A stretch of DNA of 64,000 nt, taken from assembly GCA_019914945.1 (NCBI GenBank), contig CM034113.1, positions 1,116,001-1,180,000 of the forward strand, given 5' to 3'. Shown piece by piece: positions 49,735 to 60,029 of this stretch; position 1 is the first letter of the stretch; every line of letters begins with the position of its first letter. The notes under the pieces are model-generated. The model was not told the DNA's origin, did no database searches, and saw only the letters and a list, made by a program, of their open reading frames with translations. The stretch comes from Typha latifolia (taxonomy: Eukaryota > Streptophyta > Magnoliopsida > Poales > Typhaceae). Both the position numbers and the translations under genes were made by a program.

Positions 49735-50700
49735 TGCCACACCAAATCACATCTGAAATTGAAACTATAATTTATCGATCGACCATTGGGGCACTTCTGG
49801 ATTTCCCTGACCACCTTTGTTAATCAACTGCAACAATCTGAGAATGAATGAGAGGAAAATTAGTCTGTCTAATATACTTCCATGGAAAACGTCCAGAAAG
49901 CATGAAAGAGTCTAAACTAACAGTAATAACTATCAGATGAAATAATGAGAAATTGGTGATTGCAAATTGAAACGTGAGGATATTGCCTACTGAATCAAAG
50001 AAGTTGAAGACGAACTAGTTAGATTCATGTACGTCAGATAAAACTCATGTTGATGTGCTTGGATTAGATGGTCTAGAACTAGATGTGCCATCAGTAATTA
50101 CTTGACTACAGTTCATGCCTTGACTCAATGAGGATAGCTTATCAACATTTATGGTTCCCTTAAGAATGAATGGAGAATAACCAGAATGAACAGAAACAAG
50201 GATAAAGACCAGAATGAGGAGTCAACTGTTTCAAAGTAATATTCAAGTCTCTGAATTTATATGATTGGCATGCCGACTCCCAACTAACTACCTCATGATA
50301 ATCCTTTCGCTTGACTCTTAATAAGTTCTCTGACAGTAGCCAGCTTAGTCTGCTGGTCAATTGAATTGAAGAAAATATGAAAAAAAACATTAATAGATAA
50401 GTTTAGTGGTTGCTATCTCTGATTAAGTGTTTGCCCAAACTGCAAGGAAATAACAATAGAATATAACAGTACATTTCTCTATATCCAGAACAGATTGACG
50501 CTATCTAGAGTACTTGGATTCACAAAATAATATCACAGCAACGTCTAAAGGAAGAGATATTCCGTCCAAGATATATTCATCAATTATCACTTCATACTAC
50601 CACAGCATATTGCCTTCATGAGTTTGAACTAGCCGTAAAGTCTCATTATTTACTATACAGGGTAATTTTGCCGAAATGATCATAGCAGTAAAAACACATT
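49735..50700 (-). repeat. NB-LRR 3' non-coding block, copy B (truncated)
   Basis: Shares landmarks with copies A and C: 'atctgaaattgaaactataatttatcg' at 49754, the 'aagaatgaatggagaataaccagaatgaacag' segment near 50165, and 'gatatattcatcaattatcac' at 50570. The 52833-equivalent acceptor reads TTTCGGC and is lost. The block stops near 50700, where a plus-strand LRR fragment begins. Confidence 0.7.
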
Positions 50701-50702
50701 AG

Positions 50703-50871
50703 AGATAAAGTCCTTCCCCAACTTTCAGTCACTTCATAGCAAGGAAAGCATGCCACCTTTTCTGCTAAAATTATCAGTAGTTAAATGTCATCCCATGTTT
50801 GAGGAGCAATACTGTAAAGGCGACGGGCCAAACCAACCTATGATTCTCTACATTCCTTATGTAAAATTCAA
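50703..50871 (+). pseudogene. NB-LRR C-terminal end fragment in inverted orientation
   Basis: The plus frame reads FPNFQSLHSKESMPPFL, then KCHPMFEEQYCKGDGPNQP and IPYVKF. This is the C-terminal signature of the two neighbouring NB-LRR genes (CPNFQSLPSKGGMPPFLQSL; KCHPVFEERYRKGDGPDWP; IPDIDIV), which lie on the other strand. Only about 55 codons remain and the true stop is lost. An inversion or ectopic insertion is needed to explain the orientation. Confidence 0.8.
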
Positions 50872-50941
50872 TTGCTCAGAGACGAGGAATGAGGAAAAGG
50901 ATAAACTCTCTTTGATGCATTGCAGATTGAAGTCCATCTTG

Positions 50942-51030
50942 TCACTTGCCTGCAAGAATATGCCAATTTAGAATTCAATTGCATTTCTAGAAATCTCTTT
51001 TCACTTGCCTGCAAGAATATGCCAATTTAG
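50942..51030. repeat. Exact 30-bp direct repeat, 59-bp period
   Basis: A 30-bp word starting TCACTTGCCTGCAAGAATAT occurs at 50942-50971 and again without change at 51001-51030. The exact identity implies a recent local duplication. Confidence 0.9.
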
Positions 51031-51229
51031 TTTCTTCTGTTTGACATGACCAAATGCTTCTCCAAACTTCAAAAATTAGTGGCAGTGCAAAATAAAATCA
51101 CGAGTCATTGTAGTTTTGTACATGGGAAATATATAGTTAGTGCTCTGAGTACTTGAATAACTCCATAATAACATCACCCCAATATTTAAATTAAAAGACC
51201 ATGAAATTAAGATATTTTCATGAATCTTC

Positions 51230-53738
51230 ATCGTTCATGATATTATATTGTTGAGTTCCGACTTAGCTGACATCTGTTCATCTGTTGAGGCCAAAATCAA
51301 GCATGTGGTATGTCTCTCCTGTCCATGAATGTTGTTGCCTGAAATAATCAAAGCAGTAAATTTAAATAGTGAAAGCAACAAAGATAATGTAGATAAATGG
51401 ATAAGCCACAGTAAATATTAAACTTTCGTTACTTTTATGACAGATAGTAGGTCTACAGTGAAAATAATAAGAAAAAGCCAGAAGTCATACAACTTGGTAC
51501 AACAGTGAAGATGCAATCCTGAATGCAATTTTCTTTTCTTTTCCTTTTTCTGTGGAATGAAAGCCTAGGCTCAGTCTCATTATGAAATAGAGATATACAA
51601 CAGATACAAACAAAGCAGCAGTTCAGACAACCACACCAAAACTCAACAAAGTTCAGCAGTTATAGAATGTGAATTAACACCTTCACGGTACTTCTATAAT
51701 TACACAAACGACGACAATCATAAAGAAGGAGATCTGATCAATCCAAATAGGAACTCAATCTGGAATGCAACAATGCACCAAAGAGAAGCAGAGTTTATTC
51801 TTTCTGCCATTCCAAATCACATCTGAAACTGAAACTATAATTTATCAACATCAGAGGTTCTTCTGGATTAATTTCTCTAACCACCTTTTCATAGTCAACA
51901 GTGAAAAGAAATGAGAGGAAAATTAGTCTATCTAACATACTTCCATGGACAATATACTCACAAGAATAAGAATCAATAATAAACTAAGAGCAAGAAAGAA
52001 AAACACTCTTACAGATAAAACTGGTGGACAAACAAAAGATTTTTCTCTCAACAGTAGAAAAAATATTCTTCTAATTAGTCAAGTCATATGATTGATTGTG
52101 ATAAGAAGAGCTCCAGAAACTGTACAAAAATATTGGCTTACTATACAATTGACACGAAAAAGAATCAGAAAGGAAAGGAGAATGCAAATAAGACTACATA
52201 ATCACCACAAAAGTTCACTTAAGAGTCCTTGGCTGCAAAATAATAATAAATCAACTATTTCAAACTGATACACAAGCAATGTAGTCTTGCTAATCAAAGG
52301 AAGTTGAAGATTATCTTATCAGATTCATGTACTTCAAGTAAAATTCTTATTGAAGTGTTTGCATCGAATGTTTGATAACAAGATGTGCCATCAATGATTA
52401 CTTGACGTTGTTAAGGTTTGTGCATTGACTCGTTGTCGTTGACTACTTTTTGTGATTCCATGAAGAACTAATCAAGAATAAGCAGAGTGAACAGGATCAA
52501 GGAATAAGTTTAAAAAAGGCACAAATATAATAGGAAAATTTAGTGAATGCTATCTTTCACCAAGTGCTCCAAATTTCAAGTATCTGACAGCAATAGAAAT
52601 AAAACCATATAACAGTCTATTTCTTGTATATCCAGAAGAGCACCATACTACTAAAATAACATCACAGCGATATCTAAATGATGAGATATTACATTCAGGA
52701 TATATTCATCAGTTATCACCCAAGACTACGACAGTTCTTGCCTTCATGTGTTTGGACTAACTCCACAATCTCACCATTTGTCCAGGCCAAGTATTGATCT
52801 TATCTCATATACAGGATTACAGGATAGCTTGCCTGAAATGATTAAAGCAGTAAGCTTTATATAGTGGGAAGCTAACTATATTTGCCAATAAATGGAGAAG
52901 CTACGAGCTAATAAATTTACAGTTTACCCCTGTGGTTTGGCCCAATTGTACGAACCCTACTGTGCTTTCAACTTATGCACTTAGCCCCTTAGGTTTGGAT
53001 GAAAGTGCAATAGTTACTTTTTTCATCATATTTGATAGTGCTAACCATTGATCAACTTCTCCCGCCATAAAACTATATTTATATGACGAAAGTACCAATC
53101 TCACTAAAAGGAAAAGTTCATACAACTCAATACGTAGGAGCAAAATTATCATTTCACCTTACTGTTAACAGCAGATTAACAATTGCATCTTAGTTTGTAC
53201 CAAAGAACAGGTAAGCATTTAAGTGGAAAGTATTGCAATTGGCCAAACCATAGGGACGGAGCATTAAAGTATAATTTCCCTAATTTTTTCTCCTACATTT
53301 ACTATGGCAAGAGCATAAAATATATCAATGCTGAAGACACAATTAAGAAAAGGGATCAATCATGCACCAAAGAGAGGCTTATTTTTTAATGCAAAAATCA
53401 ACATCTGAAAACAAAGGCAGAATATAGACAACCTATGAATCATTCATTGCTTTCCTTAGCACCTTTTGATATACTATAACTATCAACTGCAAAAATTTTG
53501 AAGTGGAATAAGAACATCAACAATTATAACAATGTGAGCATGGATATTTCCCACAATGAGATTGATGAAAATGTGTGCAGATAAAACTTAGATGAGAGCA
53601 ACAGAAAAGTGGCGGCTGATGAGACTGAAGCATACAAACAGAAAGGGAGGTAGAGCAACGAAAAAGCCAACAGCACGCAGTGATACCTTTCGAGTCATAT
53701 CAAAATGATGACAATCTGCAGTTATTCAACTATGTCGT
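51230..53738 (-). repeat. Spliced 3' non-coding region of the intact NB-LRR gene (block copy C)
   Basis: Directly follows the stop of the NB-LRR gene at 53739. A 3' UTR exon is inferred at 53738-53687 (donor GTATCACT), then an acceptor TTTCAG at 52835-52833, and a second acceptor TTATTTCAG at 51341-51339. The order of landmarks equals that of copies A and B. A transposon sits at about 52911-53284 inside the first intron. Splicing is inferred from the conserved sites and needs transcripts. Confidence 0.6.
52911..53284. mobile_element. MITE-like element inserted in the NB-LRR 3' intron
   Basis: Imperfect terminal inverted repeats CCCTGTGGTTTGGCCCAATTG (52928-52948) and CAATTGGCCAAACCATAGGG (53236-53254) with about 290 bp between. 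Copy A of the same block (near 48660-48675) has the flanking words joined directly ('ccagtgaaatttttt...cctgttac') and lacks the element, which is an empty site. No coding capacity. Exact ends and target duplication are uncertain. The TIR wording is common in plant genomes. Confidence 0.7.
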
Positions 53739-56700
53739 TCAGCAGATTCTTATGTCACGAATGTTAGCAATCGTTGGCCTGTGAGGCCCATTGTTGTGGT
53801 ACCGCTCCGTAAATAAAGGGTTACAGCAAATTGCTAATAAGCTTTGCAGAAAAGGCGGCATGCCCCCTTTGCTAGGCAATGACTGAAAGTTAGGACACAT
53901 CATAATATTCAATTTCTTGAGTGAGTGCAGGTTCTTCAACTCAGGCAAGGCTTGAAGACTCTTGCAGTTTTGAATGTGTAACTTTCTGAGGGAGGTGAGA
54001 TGCTGAAATGTCTCTTTATCTATTTCTAATTCATTGGAACCACAGATTTCTAGTTCTTCTATGGCGGCAAGGCCTTTTCTACTAAACAACACTTTGAGCA
54101 GCAAGGTATTATCGATCCTCAGAATGGAGACTGATGACAAGCCAATTTCTTCTCCTTCTACCTGATCTATCCCTGAGAATGGTGGTGGAGTCAGCTTTGG
54201 ACATCTTAATATTGTCAGTTCTTTGAGCGATAAGATGGTTTCAAGGCTCACAAGTGATGAAAGCTCTTTACAATCATTAATAACTAACTCTTCTAGTCGT
54301 GTCAACCGTTGCATCCTCTTGGGAAAGGAAATTGTTGTCAAATCTGGTAACATGGATAACTTCAATGACCGAAGAGAGAAGGAGGTGGAAGACAAAGACA
54401 AAGAATTGGATGGACAAGAAGTCCTTAAGAATTGGGGAAATATAGTCAACCCTACATAACTAATGTGCAATGTTTGTAATGTAGATGGGATGGATGGAAT
54501 TGCTTTTAGTTTCGGGCAATTTCTGATTTGAAGCCTCTGGAGGTAGGGAAACAAGGAGACCTTCTCTTCTGTAAGGCTCAACAGTGATGAAAGCTCCTTA
54601 CAATTAGTAATAACTAAACTTTTGAGTCGTGTCAACTGTCGCAACCCTTGAGGAAAGGAACTTACGATTTCTTCTCCCCCTTCCAACACCCCTTCAACCC
54701 AACCTGGATCTCTGCATGGCAGTGGCATCAACCCTACTTTCCTAATTTCCGATGTTTGGAGCATAGCTGAGAGGGGCATAACTGCTTTTAGTTTTGGGCA
54801 CTTATTGATTTGAAGGTTCTCGAGGACGGGAAACAATGGGACCGTCTCGTCTGTAGACCACGCTTCCCATTGTGGCAAGTCTTCGAATATCAATTGTTCC
54901 AAGGATGGAAAGCCCCTTCCTCCATGAAACCCACGACCGACTTCTTTTACAGCATGCATAATGTGCAGCTTAAGAACCTTCAACCGCGGAAGCTGTCCAA
55001 GAGGTGGGAGGTCCTCCCATGCCCTACAAGAAATCAGGCAAAGATCTACTAGGTTGGCCAGTGAGTGATCAAGCCAACTAGGAGATCGGGTGCCTCTATG
55101 GAGACAGATCACAAGCTCTTTAAGATTTCGATGTGGACGGAGGCCTTCTAGTATTCCATTCTCCACCTCAATAGGTTGTATATTCCTTTCACCAGATCCC
55201 CACCATAACTCTAACTTATCAAGATTCCCTTTGTCACACAGCCTAGCTTCTCTGGCTTCTTCCTCGCCACCCACAAACTCAAGATACTCAATTCTAAGAT
55301 GTCCGCGAAGCTCCCTTAGGTATTTCAACGGTGCAAGCTGATTGTTTGGAGCCTCATTCACAGGATACCAACATAATCCTTGGAGACAAGTCATTTTCCC
55401 TATCCATGATAAAATTTTTATCAATCCAACCGAATAAATAAAGTGCCGCAAATTAATCAGGTTCATGCCTGCAGGAAAATGATTCAACCGCATTCCATGA
55501 ATCTTTAACGTCTGTAGATGATAGAGCTTCGTTAGTCCATCTGGTAAGTCTGTGATTTCATAATTTGGTAATTCTGTGATTTCCTTAGAGAGATCTAAGT
55601 AGCGGAGATGTTTCAGATTATCAGGACACTTTCTCATGCGACAGTTATTCAAAGTAAGCAGGCGAATTCTTCTCAGTTGTGTAACCACATCTGGAATACT
55701 ACCATAATCTAGAGAGGTATTGCCCGACACAATCAAGGTACGTAGATTATTCAACACAAACGTGTACTCCTTTAGTTTGGCCAGATGTTTTGGGTTTAGA
55801 TATAAATGAAGAATGGTCTTTGGGATTGTCCCGAACTCATCTCCTTCAATTCTTAAGCAGTCTTCTTTGGAAACAGATTCTGCCAAATCATGTAGTAGGT
55901 CATGTATAGTGTAATGATTCTCGTAATATCTAGTTGACTGAAAGAATGACTTGGATATCAATTCATTAAGGTAGCCCTCTCCAACATCCTCAATTCTCTT
56001 CCTCGTGCTGTCATGATGAATCATGCCCTGTGCCATCCACATTCTTATCACATCTTCACGTTTGAACCTCCAGTCCTTTGGATGTATGCTTAAGTAAGCA
56101 AAACACTGCTGTAAATGGGAAGGTAAGTGTAGATAACTCAGTTTGAGAGCTGCCATTATGCCATCTTCACCCTTCTCTAATTCCCATATCTCACTCTTGG
56201 AAATGCTCTCCCAGTGATCAACATCTAAGTTATCTTTCAGCAGTCCACCCACGGTCTTTGCAGCCAAAGGCGACCCCTTTAGCTTTGAAGCTATTTCCTT
56301 CCCTATGGCTACTAATCTTGGATGCTCCTCTGGATTGGCACCACCAAATGATTGCTCCTTGAAGAAGGACCAATACTCATCCTCTGGTAATCCCTGCAGT
56401 TCAAGTGGGTCCATTGTTCCCATCAGTCTTGCAACCTTTAGTAGTCTGCTGGTCAACAAGATTTTGCTTCCATCTTTCCCATAGCACAGTGGAGCTTTAA
56501 GTGTATCCCATGCTTGCCTCTGAGTCTCATTCCATATGTCATCGAGGATAAGAAGAAATTTCTCTAAGCGAAGCTTATCCTTGAGAAGTTCTTGTAATTT
56601 GTTGAAACTTGTGACACCTGCATAGCTGCTGGCATGCCGACCTGATTGATCTAACATTTCTCTTGTAAGCCTGTCCACATCAAAGCTCTCAGAGACGCAG

Positions 56701-57431
56701 ACCCACATCTTGAGGGAGAAGTGGCTCTGCACCCTCTCATCATTATACACGACCTGGGCCAGAGTAGTCTTCCCGACACCACCCATGCCGATTAATGGAA
56801 GGACGGGAACATTTCCGTTGGCACCGTAAGTCTCTGTCCTCAGTAGAACGTTGATGATCTCTTCCTTCTCCTTCACACGACCGACAAAACTATGTTCAAG
56901 AGCCAGCAAACCACCGGTGATACGCTGCCCGGCGACGTCTGCAGGCTTCTTAGATTGCCCTTCTGAACTTAACAGCTGAATGAAGTTCCCAACATTAGAA
57001 GCAATCCTTTCTAACCTCTCCACAAGGTTGCTCAGCTCTTCGATGTCATCATCAGGTGAAAAAAGGCTCCTCACAGTATCACATACACATATGAAGACGC
57101 GAGAGGAAGAGGAGTTGGTCGAACTCACCTCGCCTTCGGCTATCTGTTGAAGTCGTCGGTACTCGAAGGTGTCGAGCAAGTCGTCCGCCTGGTAGGCTAC
57201 GTTCTTGAGGTTGATCAACCATCGTTTTAATGATTGATTTTGGATCTGCTGCATCTTCTCCGCTGCTTCGACTACGCTCTGGACCTCTATGAGCAGTTCT
57301 TCGAGCCTTTCCAGCTTGCTTTTCACACAGGAGTGCAGCTCGTACTTCCTCTGTAAGAACGTACTGGTTTTATCCAGCAACACTTGCACAGTAGGAGACC
57401 CGAAAATCCCTGCAGCTGCGGACAGAGCCAT
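53739..57431 (-). CDS. CC-NB-LRR disease resistance protein (RGA-like), intronless
   Basis: Single open frame of 1230 aa. ATG at 57431; the frame extends 10 codons upstream only to a TTG. The coiled-coil Rx-type N domain spans residues 1-150 (LKNVAYQADDLLDTFEY, the EDVID-equivalent region). NB-ARC: P-loop GMGGVGKTTLA (215-225), kinase-2 LLILDDIW (293-300), RNBS-B SKILLTSR (322-329), GLPL-type GSPLAA (386-391), RNBS-D CFAYLSIHPKDW, and the MHD-equivalent IHD (509-511), where Met is replaced by Ile. About 25 LRRs fill residues 530-1220. Family role: intracellular immune receptor that senses pathogen effectors and triggers cell death. No integrated extra domain was seen. The gene appears intact and lies between a pseudogenised relative (49.2 kb) and another family member (62.9 kb), a typical cluster that evolves by duplication and conversion. 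Confidence 0.93.
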   Translation of the reverse strand: MALSAAAGIFGSPTVQVLLDKTSTFLQRKYELHSCVKSKLERLEELLIEVQSVVEAAEKMQQIQNQSLKRWLINLKNVAYQADDLLDTFEYRRLQQIAEGEVSSTNSSSSRVFICVCDTVRSLFSPDDDIEELSNLVERLERIASNVGNFIQLLSSEGQSKKPADVAGQRITGGLLALEHSFVGRVKEKEEIINVLLRTETYGANGNVPVLPLIGMGGVGKTTLAQVVYNDERVQSHFSLKMWVCVSESFDVDRLTREMLDQSGRHASSYAGVTSFNKLQELLKDKLRLEKFLLILDDIWNETQRQAWDTLKAPLCYGKDGSKILLTSRLLKVARLMGTMDPLELQGLPEDEYWSFFKEQSFGGANPEEHPRLVAIGKEIASKLKGSPLAAKTVGGLLKDNLDVDHWESISKSEIWELEKGEDGIMAALKLSYLHLPSHLQQCFAYLSIHPKDWRFKREDVIRMWMAQGMIHHDSTRKRIEDVGEGYLNELISKSFFQSTRYYENHYTIHDLLHDLAESVSKEDCLRIEGDEFGTIPKTILHLYLNPKHLAKLKEYTFVLNNLRTLIVSGNTSLDYGSIPDVVTQLRRIRLLTLNNCRMRKCPDNLKHLRYLDLSKEITELPNYEITDLPDGLTKLYHLQTLKIHGMRLNHFPAGMNLINLRHFIYSVGLIKILSWIGKMTCLQGLCWYPVNEAPNNQLAPLKYLRELRGHLRIEYLEFVGGEEEAREARLCDKGNLDKLELWWGSGERNIQPIEVENGILEGLRPHRNLKELVICLHRGTRSPSWLDHSLANLVDLCLISCRAWEDLPPLGQLPRLKVLKLHIMHAVKEVGRGFHGGRGFPSLEQLIFEDLPQWEAWSTDETVPLFPVLENLQINKCPKLKAVMPLSAMLQTSEIRKVGLMPLPCRDPGWVEGVLEGGEEIVSSFPQGLRQLTRLKSLVITNCKELSSLLSLTEEKVSLFPYLQRLQIRNCPKLKAIPSIPSTLQTLHISYVGLTIFPQFLRTSCPSNSLSLSSTSFSLRSLKLSMLPDLTTISFPKRMQRLTRLEELVINDCKELSSLVSLETILSLKELTILRCPKLTPPPFSGIDQVEGEEIGLSSVSILRIDNTLLLKVLFSRKGLAAIEELEICGSNELEIDKETFQHLTSLRKLHIQNCKSLQALPELKNLHSLKKLNIMMCPNFQSLPSKGGMPPFLQSLLAICCNPLFTERYHNNGPHRPTIANIRDIRIC

Positions 57432-60029
57432 CTCTCCCCAAATCCTCCTCGCGAGCACCAAGTGATCCAGAGAGGGAGATGAGAGAAGAAAGACGTGATC
57501 AGGTGATGGACAGCTAACAAGTCAAAGTCCTCCTTTTATGTCTTATTAAACCATTGATTAGAAATGAATAATTTTTTCGTGTGTTGAGTTAATTATTTAT
57601 CAATTGGTTTGATGAATATAATAGAAATATAAAAAATTTAAAAGATATTATCTGTTTAATAGATAATTATTATTTTTAAATATATTGTCTTACACATTAT
57701 TTTTTTTATAATTATATTATCTTAATAAATAAGAGTAATTGTTACGACTCGAAATCGTAATCATGACCGGCCATGCATCTCAATATGATTAAGATACATG
57801 AAGCCTTACTAATACTTTATAAGTGTATAATGACAAGGATAAATAAGCGAAGAAGATCTGTTTTATTAAATTAAACTAATTGCAATGAACATAAAAGAAT
57901 GTTATTGTTTGTGTCTCTAAATGAAATAAAATTAATAAATAATCTAAAGCATAAATCCAAAAGAGCGAAAAAGTAAATAGATAGATCCTAAGTGGAGGTA
58001 GGTCCCGAGGCATCTCGCTCAATCGCCACACTGATTATTATTTGAGATAATAAAAAAAAAAGAAAAAAAATTCATAAGCAAACAACTATAGTTCAGTAAG
58101 TGCAAACCAATTGAAAACCAAACAAATTCTAAAATGTTATAGTGTTAAATAAAACCAAAGTTTAACAATATACATAACAATTTTCAATAAGTATGCTTTT
58201 AAATAATGACAATGATAACAATAGAGGATCATAACTTGTAGCCTTGAACAGTTTCAACATATTAACCTCTTTCCAATGTTTATAATATCATTTGTTTCAG
58301 TGGGTCTATACCCTACAGATCCACATCAACTATAAATCATGTCGAGATGACGTTCGAGACTTTTTCTCATAGTTGATCCGGTTAGGGTTATTAGATGGTA
58401 TCACTATGTGATCCACACACTCTGTCTTTTTCACTAACCGTTAAGAGATGTTAGAGTCACTTAGAAAATTTCTCATTCATCTTGGGACTATTCCCTGACC
58501 CCGCTAGAGTCACCTAAGAAAGTCACCGCAGTAATCTGATATAAGACTTTCCCCTAGACTTTTAGATAAACTTGAGTCACTATAAAAAACTGCAAGCGAT
58601 TTATACCGGGACTATTCTCTAGGTCATACCAATATTAGTTTCATTTTTCTTTTCACTAAAATTTACTATTTGCACAAGGTATGGCGATGCACTGAGTGTA
58701 ATGATTAAATGCACACAGAAAATATAACAATTAAATTTACACGTAAGAATGAAATAAATAAATTAGCACACAATAATTCACATGGTCTGACAAAGGTACG
58801 AAGTATAATAAAAATAAATATGTGAGTGAACCCACTCACCTGAGTCTAGGCAAGACAACTACGACGAAGCCGAAATCTCACGAATTAGGTATTTCTATTT
58901 TAACCTATTAAACTAAAATTAAAATTGAGGGGTGGGAGAGGGCTTATCAAGGAGTCACATGATAGTCTCTGATGGCTCCGGCGGCACTCCAGCAGGTTGA
59001 TTCCACTACGTGACTCTAACGGTGAGAAAGAAGAAAACGATGGAGGAGAAGAAGAAGAAGAAAAGGAAAAAAGAAAGCTGGAGGGGGGGTTAAGGGGGGG
59101 AGAGAGAGAGAGAATTAGGGTTTAATTTATAAATTAAAAATCCAAATCTAAATTTGATTTGGATTCGGTGAGATTTTCGCGGTTGTCTTGTCGAAGAGGG
59201 AGAGGGGAGGGGATTGCACATGCACCCTCTTCTCTCTCATTTTTTTCGGTTCTCTCACAGTATTGATGTCTTTTTATAATTAATTTGATGAAAGTTTAAT
59301 TAAATTTTATCTATTTGATTATTTTTTTGTTACTTACATATATCTCTCGTTAATTTAAGATTAATTTAGATTTAATTTAATAATAGATAGAGATAGAGAT
59401 AGAGATAGAGATAGAAAGTCATATTTAAATTGAAGTCTATCTCCAAATAATCAAATTTAAATGGTTTTAATATTAAATAATATCTCATATAATTAAGGCG
59501 TAATCATATATATCACAATCATATCTAAGAGAGAAATCTTAACAGAAAAAAGAACTTATAATTCGAAAGTTAGGTACACAGCATATATAATCTTCTTGAT
59601 TTTTTTTTACTTAATGTAGTTTTGGAATCGGTACGAAAAATCAGTACTGAGTGTGAAAACTAGTCGTTAGATTAAGATTATAAATTTTAGAGGGGTATTA
59701 AAGTATTTGTCTTAGGAAAATAGTAAGAAGATTATTGTTTGATTGGTCTTTTAACTTGGAAGCTAACTTGGAAGCTAACTGTTAGGTTTATTTGTATTTA
59801 TGTAATTGACAAATTGTATTTCAAAACATAATTTATATTCATGTAATGTGTCTATATTTTATGTATAAGCACATGCACAAGATATGAGATATTTGATAAA
59901 GAATATTAAAGTGAAAGATTAATTTTGAAGTCAAAGTATTCGAAATAATTTTAGAATCGTTATTTAAGTGATTAAACGGCGTCATGATAGTTGAAGAAGT
60001 ATGAAATTTTACCTAAAGGCACAAGAACA
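57432..60029. other. AT-rich stretch upstream of the NB-LRR gene with an unknown repetitive segment
   Basis: The first hundred bases are the NB-LRR leader and promoter. At 57740-58680 is a segment with recurring words ('actattccctgacc', 'gggactattctctagg', 'gagtcacctaagaaagtcacc', 'gagtcacttagaaaatttctc') that may belong to a degenerate retroelement. Purine-rich sequence lies at 59040-59115 and an AGATAG microsatellite at 59384-59416. A duplicated word 'aacttggaagctaacttggaagctaac' lies at about 59755. No gene recognised. Confidence 0.45.
59384..59416. repeat. AGATAG hexanucleotide microsatellite
   Basis: About five and a half units of AGATAG in AT-rich intergenic DNA. Confidence 0.9.

Noticed and set aside
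53183..53389. Plus-strand 68-codon frame reading through the right inverted end of the MITE-like element
   Set aside because: It spans the element boundary and an NB-LRR 3' block, with no family signature.
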